DNA of 64,000 bases, taken from NCBI GenBank assembly GCA_024529925.1, contig JAFEUB010000473.1, forward strand, positions 73,501-137,500, read 5' to 3'. Positions within the stretch are counted from its first letter, which is position 1. The number at the start of each line of letters is the position of its first letter. The notes under the pieces were generated by a model. It worked only from the letters and a program-made list of their open reading frames with translations, did not search any database and had not been told where the DNA came from. Both the position numbers and the translations under genes were made by a program. Below, one piece after another: positions 24,511-37,645 of the stretch. The stretch is from Ophthalmolycus amberensis (lineage: Eukaryota; Chordata; Actinopteri; Perciformes; Zoarcidae).

Positions 24511-27500
24511 GTAGGTGAAGCTACGAACACTGCTTACGGATTTCAAACCGGACCAACATGGCGGCTCGTTGGAAGCTTTCTAATGACTTGAGTCAGACTA
24601 ATAACTAGTGAGCCCGTACTTCAGACGGGACCTGGACTTCAGACGGGACCTGGACTTCAGACGGGACCTGGACTTCAGACGAGACCTGGACTGGAGCTAG
24701 TTCCAGCAGGTAAAGGTAGTTATGATGCTTTGACTCCATTAACTGGAGGCTTCATCCTAAAGAAGCACTTTCATCCTGAAGGGAAGCTCATCTCTGTGGC
24801 TCTGCAGGTCTGAAAGGACACTTTGCAGAGACGTCGACCCGGATGAACTCGGGGTTAATGGAGAGTCGCCGACTAACACACGGTGAATCAACTGGTGACG
24901 CTGAGAGCTGAGAGAGGAGGAGGCTCATCAGAGACGCTTGCTGAGCCGTGAAAACACTCTGCCGGTCGGTTAGTGTGAAGCACGGACGCCTGCTTCATTC
25001 TGCAGCTGCAGGGGACGCCCCCATCCCTGTCTGAGCCATACGTGTTCATATCAATGAGCAGTGGACACACAGTGAGTCTGAGGAGATCTCTGAGAGCAAT
25101 ACAAACTCAACCATATGGACACATGTATGTGGACGCCCAGCATTCGTAGCAACACCTTCGAAAAATAACCTAATGATGAACCAGGAAGTATAAAGACCAT
25201 CAAATCACTCAGCGGGCGGCAGGAAGTGGAGCTGGATGGGTCCAACAAACAGCCACGAGCCCGCTGAAATAAGATGGAAAGGAACTCTTAAAGCTACAGC
25301 ATACAATTATACTGTACACCGTTGTTGGGGTCTGGCGCCATCTTCTGGCTGGCTGAGCTCCTCACATGCTTTCCTTCCTGACCAAGCTCTGACATGAAGT
25401 CTGACCCTTGCCCCCCTGAGATGACCGCACCTCCCGCCTTCGGCCACAGCTGAAGCGGACCCTTCATTGGCTGACCAGCAGCCTCCCGCTGTGCGTAAGA
25501 CCCGCTTATAAGCACCCACACAGCGATATTCATCCTCTTCGCCCTGGGACCCGTCCTTGGACATATGAAGACACACCAGCCTCCTACCTCCAGCACGACG
25601 CTGGCAACCGAAGGCCACGAGGGAGCCGCGGCCCTCAAACCCTCAAACCCTCATCAAACCCTGTCAGGTCACAAAGCCATTTCGCTGGTCGAAACGGCCG
25701 TGTTTTCTTTTTCTGAGTTAAGGCCCCTTACTCCGCTGGGACGAATCCCTTCCACGATTCCTTCCCGCTTTTTCTTTTGTGTGCACATTCCGGCAGGAAG
25801 AAGATTGAACCGTCTCTCTCCCCGATGAATTCCCGGCAGGACCACGTCGCCTGAGCCGAAGGTAAATCATCCTCCCTGCAGCGAGGATTGACCGGACCTG
25901 CGCTGGCTCCAAAGCGAGCCACGCCACCACGGACCGAACCGCACCAGCGCAAGAGCCGTGCGAGAAGCAGCCCCGCTCATCAGCCGGGCTGCTAGCAGCC
26001 CTCCGCCTTTTTCTTCTGAAGAGACCTCAGCACACTCCCTCAACGGACCACTCTCCCCGTTGCAAAGAAGCGTCTTACAGTAAGGTTCCTGGTGTCTGGG
26101 CATAGCTTAGCTTAAATTAACCTAAGTTTAATTCAGGTCATTCATTTATATGTTGATATTCCCGTGTTTTTGTGTGTTTAAGTTACTGTCGCGCGATATC
26201 GAGGTATTGCGCAACTCCTCGCGGACCACAAGATCCGCTCTATGGTGCATTCCCGTATTCTGTTTGTGTTAAGACACTGTCGCATTATACGGGGGTATTT
26301 ACGCAATCATTACGGACCAGAGAAGCTCCGTGTGTTGTGTATTAACTGCTATGACTGTTTTGCTTGGGATTTATTTTGACTTATTTCATTTCACTAGCTT
26401 AGGCCCCCACCTCGGCCAGAGCGAGCCTTCGTCGGTTGTTTGGAGTGTGAGGAATGGTTGATGGAGATGTGGCCTGCTGCAGTTTGGGGGAGGCTTGGCT
26501 GAGGGTCCACTGCGGCTCCCGGGCCTTGCAGAACCCCCAAAATAAGCCTGTGCGCTGGTCGGCAAGAACGGGTGAGGATTTGTGGGTCTAGAGACGGCGT
26601 TGGATGTGGCCGAACCGCTGTTGGACGGGTGTCTGCAGGAGGGTTGGACTCCTGGAATGGGAACGAGAAGCCATGGCTTTGCGGTGGCCCAGACGTGAGC
26701 TGCATGGAGGAGGCTACTATGGTTCCGATTTCATAGCATGGGGGGAAACGACTTGGCATCTGCTTGCAAGGTCCGAGGCTGGTCTACGGCCACGTCGGCC
26801 GTCGTGGAAAACCCCCAGAAGACGGCAGGGGGAGCGGCATCGTTGTTGGCCAATATGTGGGTCCATCGCTGGAAGTGGGCGGGGTGGGGTCACTGGCATC
26901 CCGGTGCCCGGTGTCCCGGCAAGTTGCCTTCTCGTTCTAGGAAAAGCGGAATAGGGGAGGGGGACAGAGGAGAGGGAACCTGGCAACCCGGTGCCAGGCC
27001 TTAGAGGGGGACAGAGGCAAGAAGACCTGGCAACCCGGTGCCAGGAATCTGCCTAGTAGGAAAAGCGGAATAGGGGGGGGGGGGACAGAGGAGAGGGAAC
27101 CTGGCAGCCCGGTGCCAGGCCTTAGAGGGGGACAGAGGCAAGGAGACCCGGCAACCCGGTGCCAGGAATCTGCCTAGTGGGAAGAGTATGCGCAGTAGGA
27201 AAAGCGGGATGGGGGAGGGGGACAGGGGAGAGGGAACCTGGCAGCCCGGTGCCAGGACTTAGAGAGGGGGACAGAGGCAAGGAGACCTGGCAACCCGGTG
27301 CCAGGAATCTGCCTAGTGGGAGGAGTATGCGTAGTAGGAAAGCGGCGTAGGGGACAGAGGAGAGGGAACCTGGCAGCCCGGTGCCAGGCCTTAGAGAGGG
27401 GGACAGAGGCAAGGAGACCTGGCAACCCGGTGCCAGGAATCTGCCTAGTGGGAGGAGTGTGCGTAGTAGGAAAGCGGCATAGGGGACAGAGGAGAGGGAA

Positions 27501-27911
27501 CCTGGCAGCCCGGTGCCAGGACTTAGAGAGGGGGACAGAGGCAAGGAGACCTGGCAACCTGGTGCCCGGCGTGACTTTGGAAAGGTTGGAGGAGTTGGCA
27601 CGGTGTGCTTCGTAGCGTCGACTCCCTTTCTCCTTGCTTCTCTTTTTCCCTTGGTGGTGGTGGAGGGGGATGGGAGGTGAGGCGCTGCGACCTGGCCACC
27701 CGGAACTTGTGGGTTGGGGGGTGGAGCCTCGGGGTGCGAGGCGGCGTCACGGTCGTTGGCGTCGCGCCGGAGTGATTGCATGCAGGTGCGTCGTGTTTGT
27801 TTGTTTTTCCTAACGTGGCTTTGGGATAGTTGTGAGGAGCTTGTTGCGTCGGTGCTCTGCAGGCGGACTGTGGTGGAGTTGGCGATCAGCTGGCGCGTCT
27901 CGATCAGCTGG
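24413..27911. repeat. 3.48-kb tandem unit, copy 3
   Basis: Same content and order as copies 1 and 2. The length difference comes from the (CAT)n tract, one extra 18-bp subrepeat and the G run near 27,075. One hairpin block is followed by CCTTAG instead of ACTTAG. Confidence 0.93.
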
Positions 27912-27977
27912 CTTCCTGGTTTATGATTACGTGGATAACAACAAATAGATTTTGTGGGATATCTACGAGTTACAGCG

Positions 27978-28009
<32 letters not shown>

Positions 28010-31000
28010 GTAGGTGAAGCTACGAACACTGCTTACGGATTTCAAACCGGACCAACATGGCGGCTCGTTGGAAGCTTTCTAATGACTTGAGTCAGACTAA
28101 TAACTAGTGAGCCCGTACTTCAGACGGGACCTGGACTTCAGACGGGACCTGGACTTCAGACGAGACCTGGACTGGAGCTAGTTCCAGCAGGTAAAGGTAG
28201 TTATGATGCTTTGACTCCATTAACTGGAGGCTTCATCCTAAAGAAGCACTTTCATCCTGAAGGGAAGCTCATCTCTGTGGCTCTGCAGGTCTGAAAGGAC
28301 ACTTTGCAGAGACGTCGACCCGGATGAACTCGGGGTTAATGGAGAGTCGCCGACTAACACACGGTGAATCAACTGGTGACGCTGAGAGCTGAGAGAGGAG
28401 GAGGCTCATCAGAGACGCTTGCTGAGCCGTGAAAACACTCTGCCGGTCGGTTAGTGTGAAGCACGGACGCCTGCTTCATTCTGCAGCTGCAGGGGACGCC
28501 CCCATCCCTGTCTGAGCCATACGTGTTCATATCAATGAGCAGTGGACACACAGTGAGTCTGAGGAGATCTCTGAGAGCAATACAAACTCAACCATATGGA
28601 CACATGTATGTGGACGCCCAGCATTCGTAGCAACACCTTCGAAAAATAACCTAATGATGAACCAGGAAGTATAAAGACCATCAAATCACTCAGCGGGCGG
28701 CAGGAAGTGGAGCTGGATGGGTCCAACAAACAGCCACGAGCCCGCTGAAATAAGATGGAAAGGAACTCTTAAAGCTACAGCATACAATTATACTGTACAC
28801 CGTTGTTGGGGTCTGGCGCCATCTTCTGGCTGGCTGAGCTCCTCACATGCTTTCCTTCCTGACCAAGCTCTGACATGAAGTCTGACCCTTGCCCCCCTGA
28901 GATGACCGCACCTCCCGCCTTCGGCCACAGCTGAAGCGGACCCTTCATTGGCTGACCAGCAGCCTCCCGCTGTGCGTAAGACCCGCTTATAAGCACCCAC
29001 ACAGCGATATTCATCCTCTTCGCCCTGGGACCCGTCCTTGGACATATGAAGACACACCAGCCTCCTACCTCCAGCACGACGCTGGCAACCGAAGGCCACG
29101 AGGGAGCCGCGGCCCTCAAACCCTCATCAAACCCTGTCAGGTCACAAAGCCATTTCGCTGGTCGAAACAGCCGTGTTTTCTTTTTCTGAGTTAAGGCCCC
29201 TTACTCCGCTGGGACGAATCCCTTCCACGATTCCTTCCCGCTTTTTCTTTTGTGTGCACATTCCGGCAGGAAGAAGATTGAACCGTCTCTCTCCCCGATG
29301 AATTCCCGGCAGGACCACGTCGCCTGAGCCGAAGGTAAATCATCCTCCCTGCAGCGAGGATTGACCGGACCTGCGCTGGCTCCAAAGCGAGCCACGCCAC
29401 CACGGACCGAACCGCACCAGCGCAAGAGCCGTGCGAGAAGCAGCCCCGCTCATCAGCCGGGCTGCTAGCAGCCCTCCGCCTTTTTCTTCTGAAGAGACCT
29501 CAGCACACTCCCTCAACGGACCACTCTCCCCGTTGCAAAGAAGCGTCTTACAGTAAGGTTCCTGGTGTCTGGGCATAGCTTAGCTTAAATTAACCTAAAT
29601 TTAATTCAGGTCATTCATTTATATGTTGATATTCCCGTGTTTTTGTGTGTTTAAGTTACTGTCGCGCGATATCGAGGTATTGCGCAACTCCTCGCGGACC
29701 ACAAGATCCGCTCTATGGTGCATTCCCGTATTCTGTTTGTGTTAAGACACTGTCGCATTATACGGGGGTATTTACGCAATCATTACGGACCAGAGAAGCT
29801 CCGTGTGTTGTGTATTAACTGCTATGACTGTTTTGCTTGGGATTTATTTTGACTTATTTCATTTCACTAGCTTAGGCCCCCACCTCGGCCAGAGCGAGCC
29901 TTCGTCGGTTGTTTGGAGTGTGAGGAATGGTTGATGGAGATGTGGCCTGCTGCAGTTTGGGGGAGGCTTGGCTGAGGGTCCACTGCGGCTCCCGGGCCTT
30001 GCAGAACCCCCAAAATAAGCCTGTGCGCTGGTCGGCAAGAACGGGTGAGGATTTGTGGGTCTAGAGACGGCGTTGGATGTGGCCGAACCGCTGTTGGACG
30101 GGTGTCTGCAGGAGGGCTGGACTCCTGGAATGGGAACGAGAAGCCATGGCTTTGCGGTGGCCCAGACGTGAGCTGCATGGAGGAGGCTACTATGGTTCCG
30201 ATTTCATAGCATGGGGGGAAACGACTTGGCATCTGCTTGCAAGGTCCGAGGCTGGTCTACGGCCACGTCGGCCGTCGTGGAAAACCCCCAGAAGACGGCA
30301 GGGGGAGCGGCATCGTTGTTGGCCAATATGTGGGTCCATCGCTGGAAGTGGGCGGGGTGGGGTCACTGGCATCCCGGTGCCCGGTGTCCCGGCAAGTTGC
30401 CTTCTCGTTCTAGGAAAAGCGGAATAGGGGAGGGGGACAGAGGAGAGGGAACCTGGCAACCCGGTGCCAGGCCTTAGAGGGGGACAGAGGCAAGAAGACC
30501 TGGCAACCCGGTGCCAGGAATCTGCCTAGTAGGAAAAGCGGAATAGGGGGGGGGGGACAGAGGAGAGGGAACCTGGCAGCCCGGTGCCAGGCCTTAGAGG
30601 GGGACAGAGGCAAGGAGACCCGGCAACCCGGTGCCAGGAATCTGCCTAGTGGGAAGAGTATGCGCAGTAGGAAAAGCGGGATGGGGGAGGGGGACAGGGG
30701 AGAGGGAACCTGGCAGCCCGGTGCCAGGACTTAGAGAGGGGGACAGAGGCAAGGAGACCTGGCAACCCGGTGCCAGGAATCTGCCTAGTGGGAGGAGTAT
30801 GCGTAGTAGGAAAGCGGCGTAGGGGACAGAGGAGAGGGAACCTGGCAGCCCGGTGCCAGGACTTAGAGAGGGGGACAGAGGCAAGGAGACCTGGCAACCC
30901 GGTGCCAGGAATCTGCCTAGTGGGAGGAGTGTGCGTAGTAGGAAAGCGGCATAGGGGACAGAGGAGAGGGAACCTGGCAGCCCGGTGCCAGGACTTAGAG

Positions 31001-31383
31001 AGGGGGACAGAGGCAAGGAGACCTGGCAACCTGGTGCCCGGCGTGACTTTGGAAAGGTTGGAGGAGTTGGCACGGTGTGCTTCGTAGCGTCGACTCCCTT
31101 TCCCCTTGCTTCTCTTTTTCCCTTGGTGGTGGTGGAGGGGGATGGGAGGTGAGGCGCTGCGACCTGGCCACCCGGAACTTGTGGGTTGGGGGGTGGAGCC
31201 TCGGGGTGCGAGGCGGCGTCACGGTCGTTGGCGTCGCGCCGGAGTGATTGCATGCAGGTGCGTCGTGTTTGTTTGTTTTTCCTAACGTGGCTTTGGGATA
31301 GTTGTGAGGAGCTTGTTGCGTCGGTGCTCTGCAGGCGGACTGTGGTGGAGTTGGCGATCAGCTGGCGCGTCTCGATCAGCTGG
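27912..31383. repeat. 3.48-kb tandem unit, copy 4 (right-most)
   Basis: Same unit, missing one copy of CAAACCCT near 29,118. This copy alone continues past the CAGCTGG junction into further element sequence, so it preserves the original right boundary. Confidence 0.92.
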
Positions 31384-31796
31384 CGCGTCTCGGTCAGCTG
31401 GTGAGTCGTCGATGGGGGACCTTGCTGGAGCGCGGGGGGGGGGCGGCGTCTTGGGCGCTGTAGCGGGTCTCCCTGTGCCGCCGAGATGTGGGTAACAGGA
31501 GGACGGCCGTGAGTCCGACTCTTCGTATTGTCGGATTCTGACGGGTGGATGCGGCTGGTCGGCGAGGTGGAGATCGCGGGTTGGGCTGCCCGGACCCTGT
31601 CGAAGGCGGGTGGCGGCGTCCGTGGTGTACGTGCGTGGTGCGCGGCGTACGTGCGTGGTATTCCGGTTGCGTGCAGAAAACTCGAGTGTGCCGAGGCTTA
31701 GAGTGGGTAGGTATTTATAGGGGTGTGGCCGGAAGTGGCGAGTGGCTGAGGTGTGGTCCTGCTCCTGAAATTCAGCTAAGTTTTATCTCCAATTCG
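31384..31796 (-). mobile_element. Right end of the amplified element with TATA module
   Basis: Continuation of the fourth unit. On the minus strand this matches the inverted copy starting at 37,646: TTGGAGATAAAACTTAGCTG, a TATAAATA box (31,712-31,719 on the plus strand), CACACTCGAG, then GC-rich sequence. Relative to the inverted copy, about 130 bp is missing near 31,458. The TATA box at a fixed place in three copies suggests a Pol II promoter belonging to the element. Confidence 0.75.
31712..31719 (-). promoter_or_regulatory. TATA box of the repeated module, copy 1
   Basis: TATAAATA on the minus strand in the context ACCCCTATAAATACCTACCC; the same context recurs at 37,713 and 45,802. Promoter activity is inferred only. 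Confidence 0.5.
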
Positions 31797-32920
31797 TTCT
31801 GTTTATTTCTCTCTTCATTAAATCGACTCTGAGTGAACTCAGAGTCGCGCTTATCACTGCATAAAGCTGCCGGTAGTTCAACCCGACAACGGTATACTTA
31901 TGCATGGTAAGGCAGCGATCCCCCATTCTCACTACAACGAAGACCCCGCAGCAGAGTTTAATCTCCTTTTCTTCTCTTTCCTCCTCTCACGTAACACGCA
32001 CACACACACAGCTCCTATCTCTGCCCCTGGGGGAAACCCCGTTCAAACGAGGCCTCACAAACACACGTGCTGCACAGACACACGTGATTTACATACAGCT
32101 CCCCCCTCCGCCATTTTGTCTAAGTCACTCGACTGCGCCATCTGGTGGTAGGTTCGCTGTAGTTCTTTAAGGCACCTCCCCTCACACACACGTGACTACA
32201 TGCCGACTCCCACTCCGCCATCTTTGTAGTCTTTAGCTGTAGCTTTAAGACCCCCCCTTTCTTTACACACACACACATACACACACACACACTGACATAC
32301 ACCCTCACCCATTTTATTCATTCTTTAGTTTAGGCATATAAAATTGTATGATAACGTTTATTGGTTGCAATATTAATTGATTTGATCATTTATTATTTTG
32401 ATTTAATAAACTCTGTTATACTTTAAGGAGCGGTCGTCTGTGATTACTTGTGCATATGTATGTAATGAAACTATGTAGTGGCCTGTGCTCGAACTTAACC
32501 CTTCACTGTCACTGAATGTACAGTCATACTCAGACTATTAACATTATGAGTGACCACTAATTATGAGACTTAGTTTTATCGTTTGGTTATTGGTCCCTGT
32601 TCGCAGGGTGGTACCCCGTTGTTATTAATAATCATTAATAATTGTTACATACATTAATAATTCTATTGATGTCAAGAATTCAGTTTCTTAAATGCTGATA
32701 ACCCAAACACGCTCCATTAGATCCCAACACCGTGTACAGGACCAGGTCACTTTATTTTAAAGGTCCTTGCATCTGCTCCTGACTTCAGGACTTCTGGAGA
32801 GAATCGTGTGATTGCCCAATAGTTATGCCCAAACATCTATTACCTCCTCCCGCCCTCCATGTCGTCCTCCTCTGAGGTTATCAGTGCTTCCTAAAATGAG
32901 AAACGCCTCTTCGCTCTTCG

Positions 32921-32922
<2 letters not shown>
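31797..32922. mobile_element. Transposon-like remnant, class uncertain
   Basis: Sequence beyond the amplified element contains an inverted motif ACTCTGAGTGAACTCAGAGT, two CCGCCAT(C/T)TT phrases near 32,108 and 32,216, a GCGCCATCTGGTGG phrase, short CA tracts, and near 32,600 GGTCCCTGTTCGCAGGGTGG followed by AT-rich sequence. This looks like LTR or other retroelement debris, but no coding domain remains and I cannot name the family. Confidence 0.4.
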
Positions 32923-32964
<42 letters not shown>

Positions 32965-32971
32965 TGTGTGT

Positions 32972-33011
<40 letters not shown>

Positions 33012-33143
33012 CTGTGTGTGTGTGTGTGTCTGTGTGTGTCTGTGTGTGTGTGTGTGTGTGTGTCTGTGTGTGTGTCTGTGTGTGTCTGTGTGTGTGTGTG
33101 TGTCTGTGTGTGTGTGTGTGTCTGTGTGTGTGTGTGTGTGTGT

Positions 33144-33177
<34 letters not shown>

Positions 33178-33578
33178 CTGTGTGTGTGTGTGTGTGTGTG
33201 TCTGTGTGTGTGTGTCTGTGTGTGTGTGTGTGTGTCTGTGTGTGTGTGTGTGTGTCTGTGTGTGTGTGTCTGTGTGTGTGTGTGTGTGTCTGTGTGTCTG
33301 TGTGTGTGTGTCTGTGTGTGTGTGTGTGTGTGTCTGTGTGTGTGTCTGTGTGTGTGTCTGTCTGTGTGTGTGTGTCTGTGTGTGTGTGTGTGTCTGTGTG
33401 TGTGTGTGTGTGTGTGTCTGTGTGTGTGTGTGTCTGTGTGTGTGTCTGTGTGTGTGTGTGTCTGTGTGTGTGTCTGTGTGTGTGTCTGTGTGTGTCTGTG
33501 TGTGTGTGTCTGTGTGTGTGTGTGTGTGTGTCTGTGTGTGTGTGTCTGTGTGTGTGTGTGTGTCTGTGTGTGTGTGTT
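32923..33578. repeat. (TG)n microsatellite with TCTG interruptions
   Basis: About 650 bp of TG dinucleotide with TCTG breaks. Open frames of over 200 codons (Cys/Val or His/Thr) on both strands are dinucleotide artefacts. Confidence 0.97.
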
Positions 33579-33768
33579 ATGTAACTCGGCGCTCTGCTGT
33601 CCCACTATTCCATCCAGAGTCGTGGATGCTGTAGCATCAATACGACGACACTAAGCTGCACACTGAGTGTTGATCGGCTCAGTTTGTCTCTTCGTGGTTG
33701 TAGAGAAACTGTCAAACTGTCCATGTGTCGTTGGAGTTGTTAAAGGTGCATGCACTGTTCTGTTGCTG

Positions 33769-33805
<37 letters not shown>

Positions 33806-34230
33806 GAGGGCCGTTGTGTGTGATCTGTACTTGCAGCACATGTCTGTCACAGCTTGGTCTCTGCAGGAGATGCTTGGTGGCGCTGCGCTGAGACGTCTTC
33901 CTCTTCCTGTAGTTCTTCTGCCGGCATGACGGGATAACAAGTGCTCAAATGACGAAGTGTTGGTTCTGGATTTCAGCATTTGGAGCGTTATAGAAATGTG
34001 ACAGCTTGGCGGCTCGCGGCGCCGCCTCTGGTGTCGATCCGTCTCAGACGGGCATCTTATGGGAGCCGGCAGCCCGCAACTCCCAGGAGCCTTTGCAGGC
34101 TTCCTGCTCGGTGACAAAGGCAGCGGCTCTGAAGATGTAACTCTATGACAGACATCTGAACACACTCGCAGCCCGGCAGCAGCTGCAGGTGTGAACTGCA
34201 GTATGAAAGTACATTCATGCTTCTGACAAT

Positions 34231-34267
<37 letters not shown>

Positions 34268-35389
34268 ATCCGTCCAGATGCGTTGTGACCCCGAGAGGCA
34301 GGAGCTGAAGAGGATCTTATGAGAAACACGAATCAGCAGCAGCCAGACTGGTGAGTCTGCTGCTGGCTCACTCTTTACTCTTTATTTGCTGGTTCTCGCC
34401 TTAAAAAGAGGCGACTCAGTCAATGTGAGACGCCGCCGGCTGCTTTTTAACGTGATAATGATAAGCGGGAACATGCAGCTGCTCTCCCCCGAGCAAAGTG
34501 ACAGTTAACAACTACGTGCTGTGGACTCCTGGTCTCCTGGTCCTGTGTTTCTTTGTCCCATCCATCCTCCACTACCTCTCTTGTAATCATGACAGATACG
34601 TTTTCATTGTAGCTACTTGAAAGCTCGGCGTCGGTATCGGTCACGAGGAGCGCGACCGAACATCAGGGAAGGAGAACGGGCCGTGAAGATAAACCCAGAG
34701 CCAACGGAAGGTCTGTGACGGGAGAGCAGCGTTGCAGCTCTGATGGACAGAGATCACGAGCTGCAGAATCTACCAAGAGAAGCATGACTGATGGAACTGA
34801 ACGTCAAATATGGAAGTCCGACATGCAGAATGGGACTTTGTGCGGTTGTTAAGAGCCGAGAGTACGATGAATTTGTGAATCGATGATTTCTTCTGAACGA
34901 GCGTTCCATGAAGTCCCAAAGTTACACTGCAGCTGCTGCTGGTACCCGTAAACTACGTGTTTCCTTCCAGTTCACTGCAGTGACATCAAGTTCAGACACT
35001 CGCTGGAACACCAGAGCAGCTCCTGAGAGAGAAGGATCCTCCAGCGAGGACTCCACGTGGCCTCAGGACGTCTCTCTAATCAGCTCCTCTGGGCTCCGCC
35101 TGTACAACCCAAACACAAACGCATTCAGACGCACGTAGACATGAAATAGCAAAGTTGGAGAAGAACATTTGATCCACTCTGAGGAACACGGCTGACATTC
35201 GTCCGTGTTGAGTTGAATCCGTCGTGCAGAGATGGGCGACCTGTGCGAAGCGCGCATGAGTGACATAATTGACCTTTTCCATATGTCTCTGGCAATCGCT
35301 GAGCATCCGCCTGACGAGGTCAGACTGCTGGTACGCTGCTCCACACGGAATGCATTTGATGTTCAGACACGATTGCCTTCTGTTCCCTC
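33579..35389. other. Intronic unique sequence with two CA microsatellites
   Basis: (CA)n tracts lie at 33,771-33,800 and 34,232-34,265. The rest shows no recognised exon, RNA gene or transposon. Confidence 0.6.
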
Positions 35390-37290
35390 CCTCCGTCCAT
35401 CTCGTCCGTCTCGTCCACAGTGTCCGTCCATCTCGTCCACCTCGTCCATCTCGTCCACAGTGTCCGTCCATCTCGTCCATCTCGTCCACCTCGTCCATCT
35501 CGTCCACAGTGTCCGTCCATCTCGTCCATCTCGTCCACCTCGTCCATCTCGTCCACAGTGTCCGTCCATCTCGTCCATCTCGTCCACAGTGTCCGTCCAT
35601 CTCGTCCATCTCGTCCACCTCGTCCATCTCGTCCACAGTGTCCGTCCATCTCGTCCATCTCGTCCACAGTGTCCGTCCATCTCGTCCACCTCGTCCATCT
35701 CGTCCACAGTGTCCGTCCATCTCGTCCATCTCGTCCACAGTGTCCGTCCATCTCGTCCACCTCGTCCATCTCGTCCACAGTGTCCGTCCATCTCGTCCAC
35801 CTCGTCCATCTCGTCCACAGTGTCCGTCCATCTCGTCCGTCTCGTCCACAGTGTCCGTCCATCTCGTCCGTCTCGTCCACAGTGTCCGTCCATCTCATCC
35901 ACCTCGTCCATCTCGTCCACAGTGTCCGTCCATCTCGTCCACCTCGTCCGTCTCGTCCACAGTGTCCGTCCATCTCGTCCACAGTGGCCGTCCGTCTCGT
36001 CCACAGTGTCCGTCCATCATGTCCGTCTCGTCCACAGTGTCCGTCCATCTCGTCCGTCTCGTCCACAGTGTCTGTCCATCTCGTCCATCTCGTCCACAGT
36101 GTCCGTCCATCTCGTCCACCTCGTCCATCTCGTCCACAGTGTCCGTCCATCTCGTCCACCTCGTCCGTCTCGTCCACAGTGTCCGTCCATCTCGTCCACA
36201 GTGTCCGTCCATCTCGTCCATCTCGTCCACAGTGTCCGTCCATCTCGTCCACAGTGTCCGTCCATCTCGTCCACAGTGTCCGTCCATCTTGTCCATCTCG
36301 TCCATCTCGTCCACAGTGTCCGTCTATCTCGTCCACAGTGTCCTTCCATCTCGTCCGTCTCGTCCACAGTGTCCGTCCATCTCGTCCACAGTGTCCGTCC
36401 ATCTCGTCCACCTCGTCCATCTCGTCCACAGTGTCCGTCCATCTCGTCCGTCTCGTCCACAGTGTCCGTCCATCTCGTCCACAGTGTCCGTCCATCTCGT
36501 CCATCTCGTCCACAGTGTCCGTCCATCTCGTCCGTCTCGTCCACAGTGTCCGTCCATCTTGTCCATCTCGTCCACAGTGTCCGTCCATCTCGTCCATCTC
36601 ATCCACAGTGTCCGTCCATCTTGTCCATCTCGTCCACAGTGTCCGTCCATCTCGTCCGTCTCGTCCACAGTGTCCGTCCATCTCGTCAACCTCGTCCGTC
36701 TCGTCCACAGTGTCCGTCCATCTCGTCCATCTCATCCACCTCGTCCATCTCGTCCACAGTGTCCATCCATCTCGTTCACCTCGTCCATCTCGTCCACAGT
36801 GTCCGTCCATCTCGTCCACCTCGTCCGTCTCGTCCACAGTGTCCGTCCATCTCGTCCACAGTGGCCGTCCGTCTCGTCCACAGTGTCCGTCCATCTTGTC
36901 CGTCTCGTCCACAGTGTCCGTCCATCTCGTCCACCTCGTCCATCTCGTCCACAGTGTCCGTCCATCTCGTCCACCTCGTCCGTCTCGTCCACAGTGTCCG
37001 TCCATCTCGTCCATCTCGTCCACAGTGTCCGTCCATCTCGTCCACAGTGTCCGTCCATCTCGTCCACAGTGTCCTTCCATCTCATCCACCTCGTCCGTCT
37101 CGTCCACAGTGTCCGTCCATCTCGTCCATCTCGTCCACAGTGTCCGTCCATCTTGTCCGTCTCGTCCACAGTGTCCGTCCATCTTGTCCATCTCGTCCAC
37201 AGTGTCCGTCCATCTCGTCCGTCTCGTCCACAGTGTCCGTCCATCTCGTCCACCTCGTCCGTCTCGTCCACAGTGTCCGTCCGTCTCGTC
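35390..37290. repeat. 9-bp-based compound minisatellite (22/31/40-bp units)
   Basis: A 13-bp piece AGTGTCCGTCCAT is combined with one or more 9-mers (CTCGTCCAT, CTCGTCCAC, CTCGTCCGT). The array is 1.9 kb long. It is open over 650 codons in three plus-strand frames and one minus-strand frame at once, which marks it as a stop-free repeat rather than a gene. Confidence 0.96.
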
Positions 37291-37645
37291 ACGAGACATT
37301 AGCAGGAAGCTCCAAGCGTCCGGGTCCCGGCGGGAGTCAAACCGTCGCTCCTTTTTAAGCATAATTATATTTTCCCATGTTTGCATGTTTGCACGTTCTC
37401 CCCGTTGCAGCGTGGGTTCCTCCGGGTTCTCCGGCTTCCTCCCACAGTCCAAAGACATGCAGCTCAGGTTATTTGGAGACTCGAAATTGCCCGTAGGTGT
37501 GAATGTGAGCGTGAATGTTTGTTTGTCTCTACATGAGCCCTGCGATGAACTGGCGACCTGTCCAGGTGAACCCTGCCTTCGCCCAATGTCAGCTGGGATC
37601 GGCTCCAGCAGCCCGCGACCCTCAACAGGATAAGCGGTTTGGATA
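37291..37645 (+). mobile_element. Non-LTR retroelement 3' tail (fish LINE/SINE type)
   Basis: It contains phrases GCTTCCTCCCACAGTCCAAA, AAATTGCCCGTAGGTGTGAA, GCGATGAACTGGCGACCTGT, GCTGGGATCGGCTCCAGCAG and AGGATAAGCGGTTTGGAT. I recognise these from the 3' end of a non-LTR element widespread in fish (RTE-like by memory; clade not certain). It runs directly into the inverted element at 37,646. Confidence 0.65.

Noticed and set aside
35232..37633. Very long Ser/Arg/Pro and Trp/Asp/Arg frames (over 700 codons)
   Set aside because: They arise from the stop-free 9-bp repeat, open in several frames on both strands.
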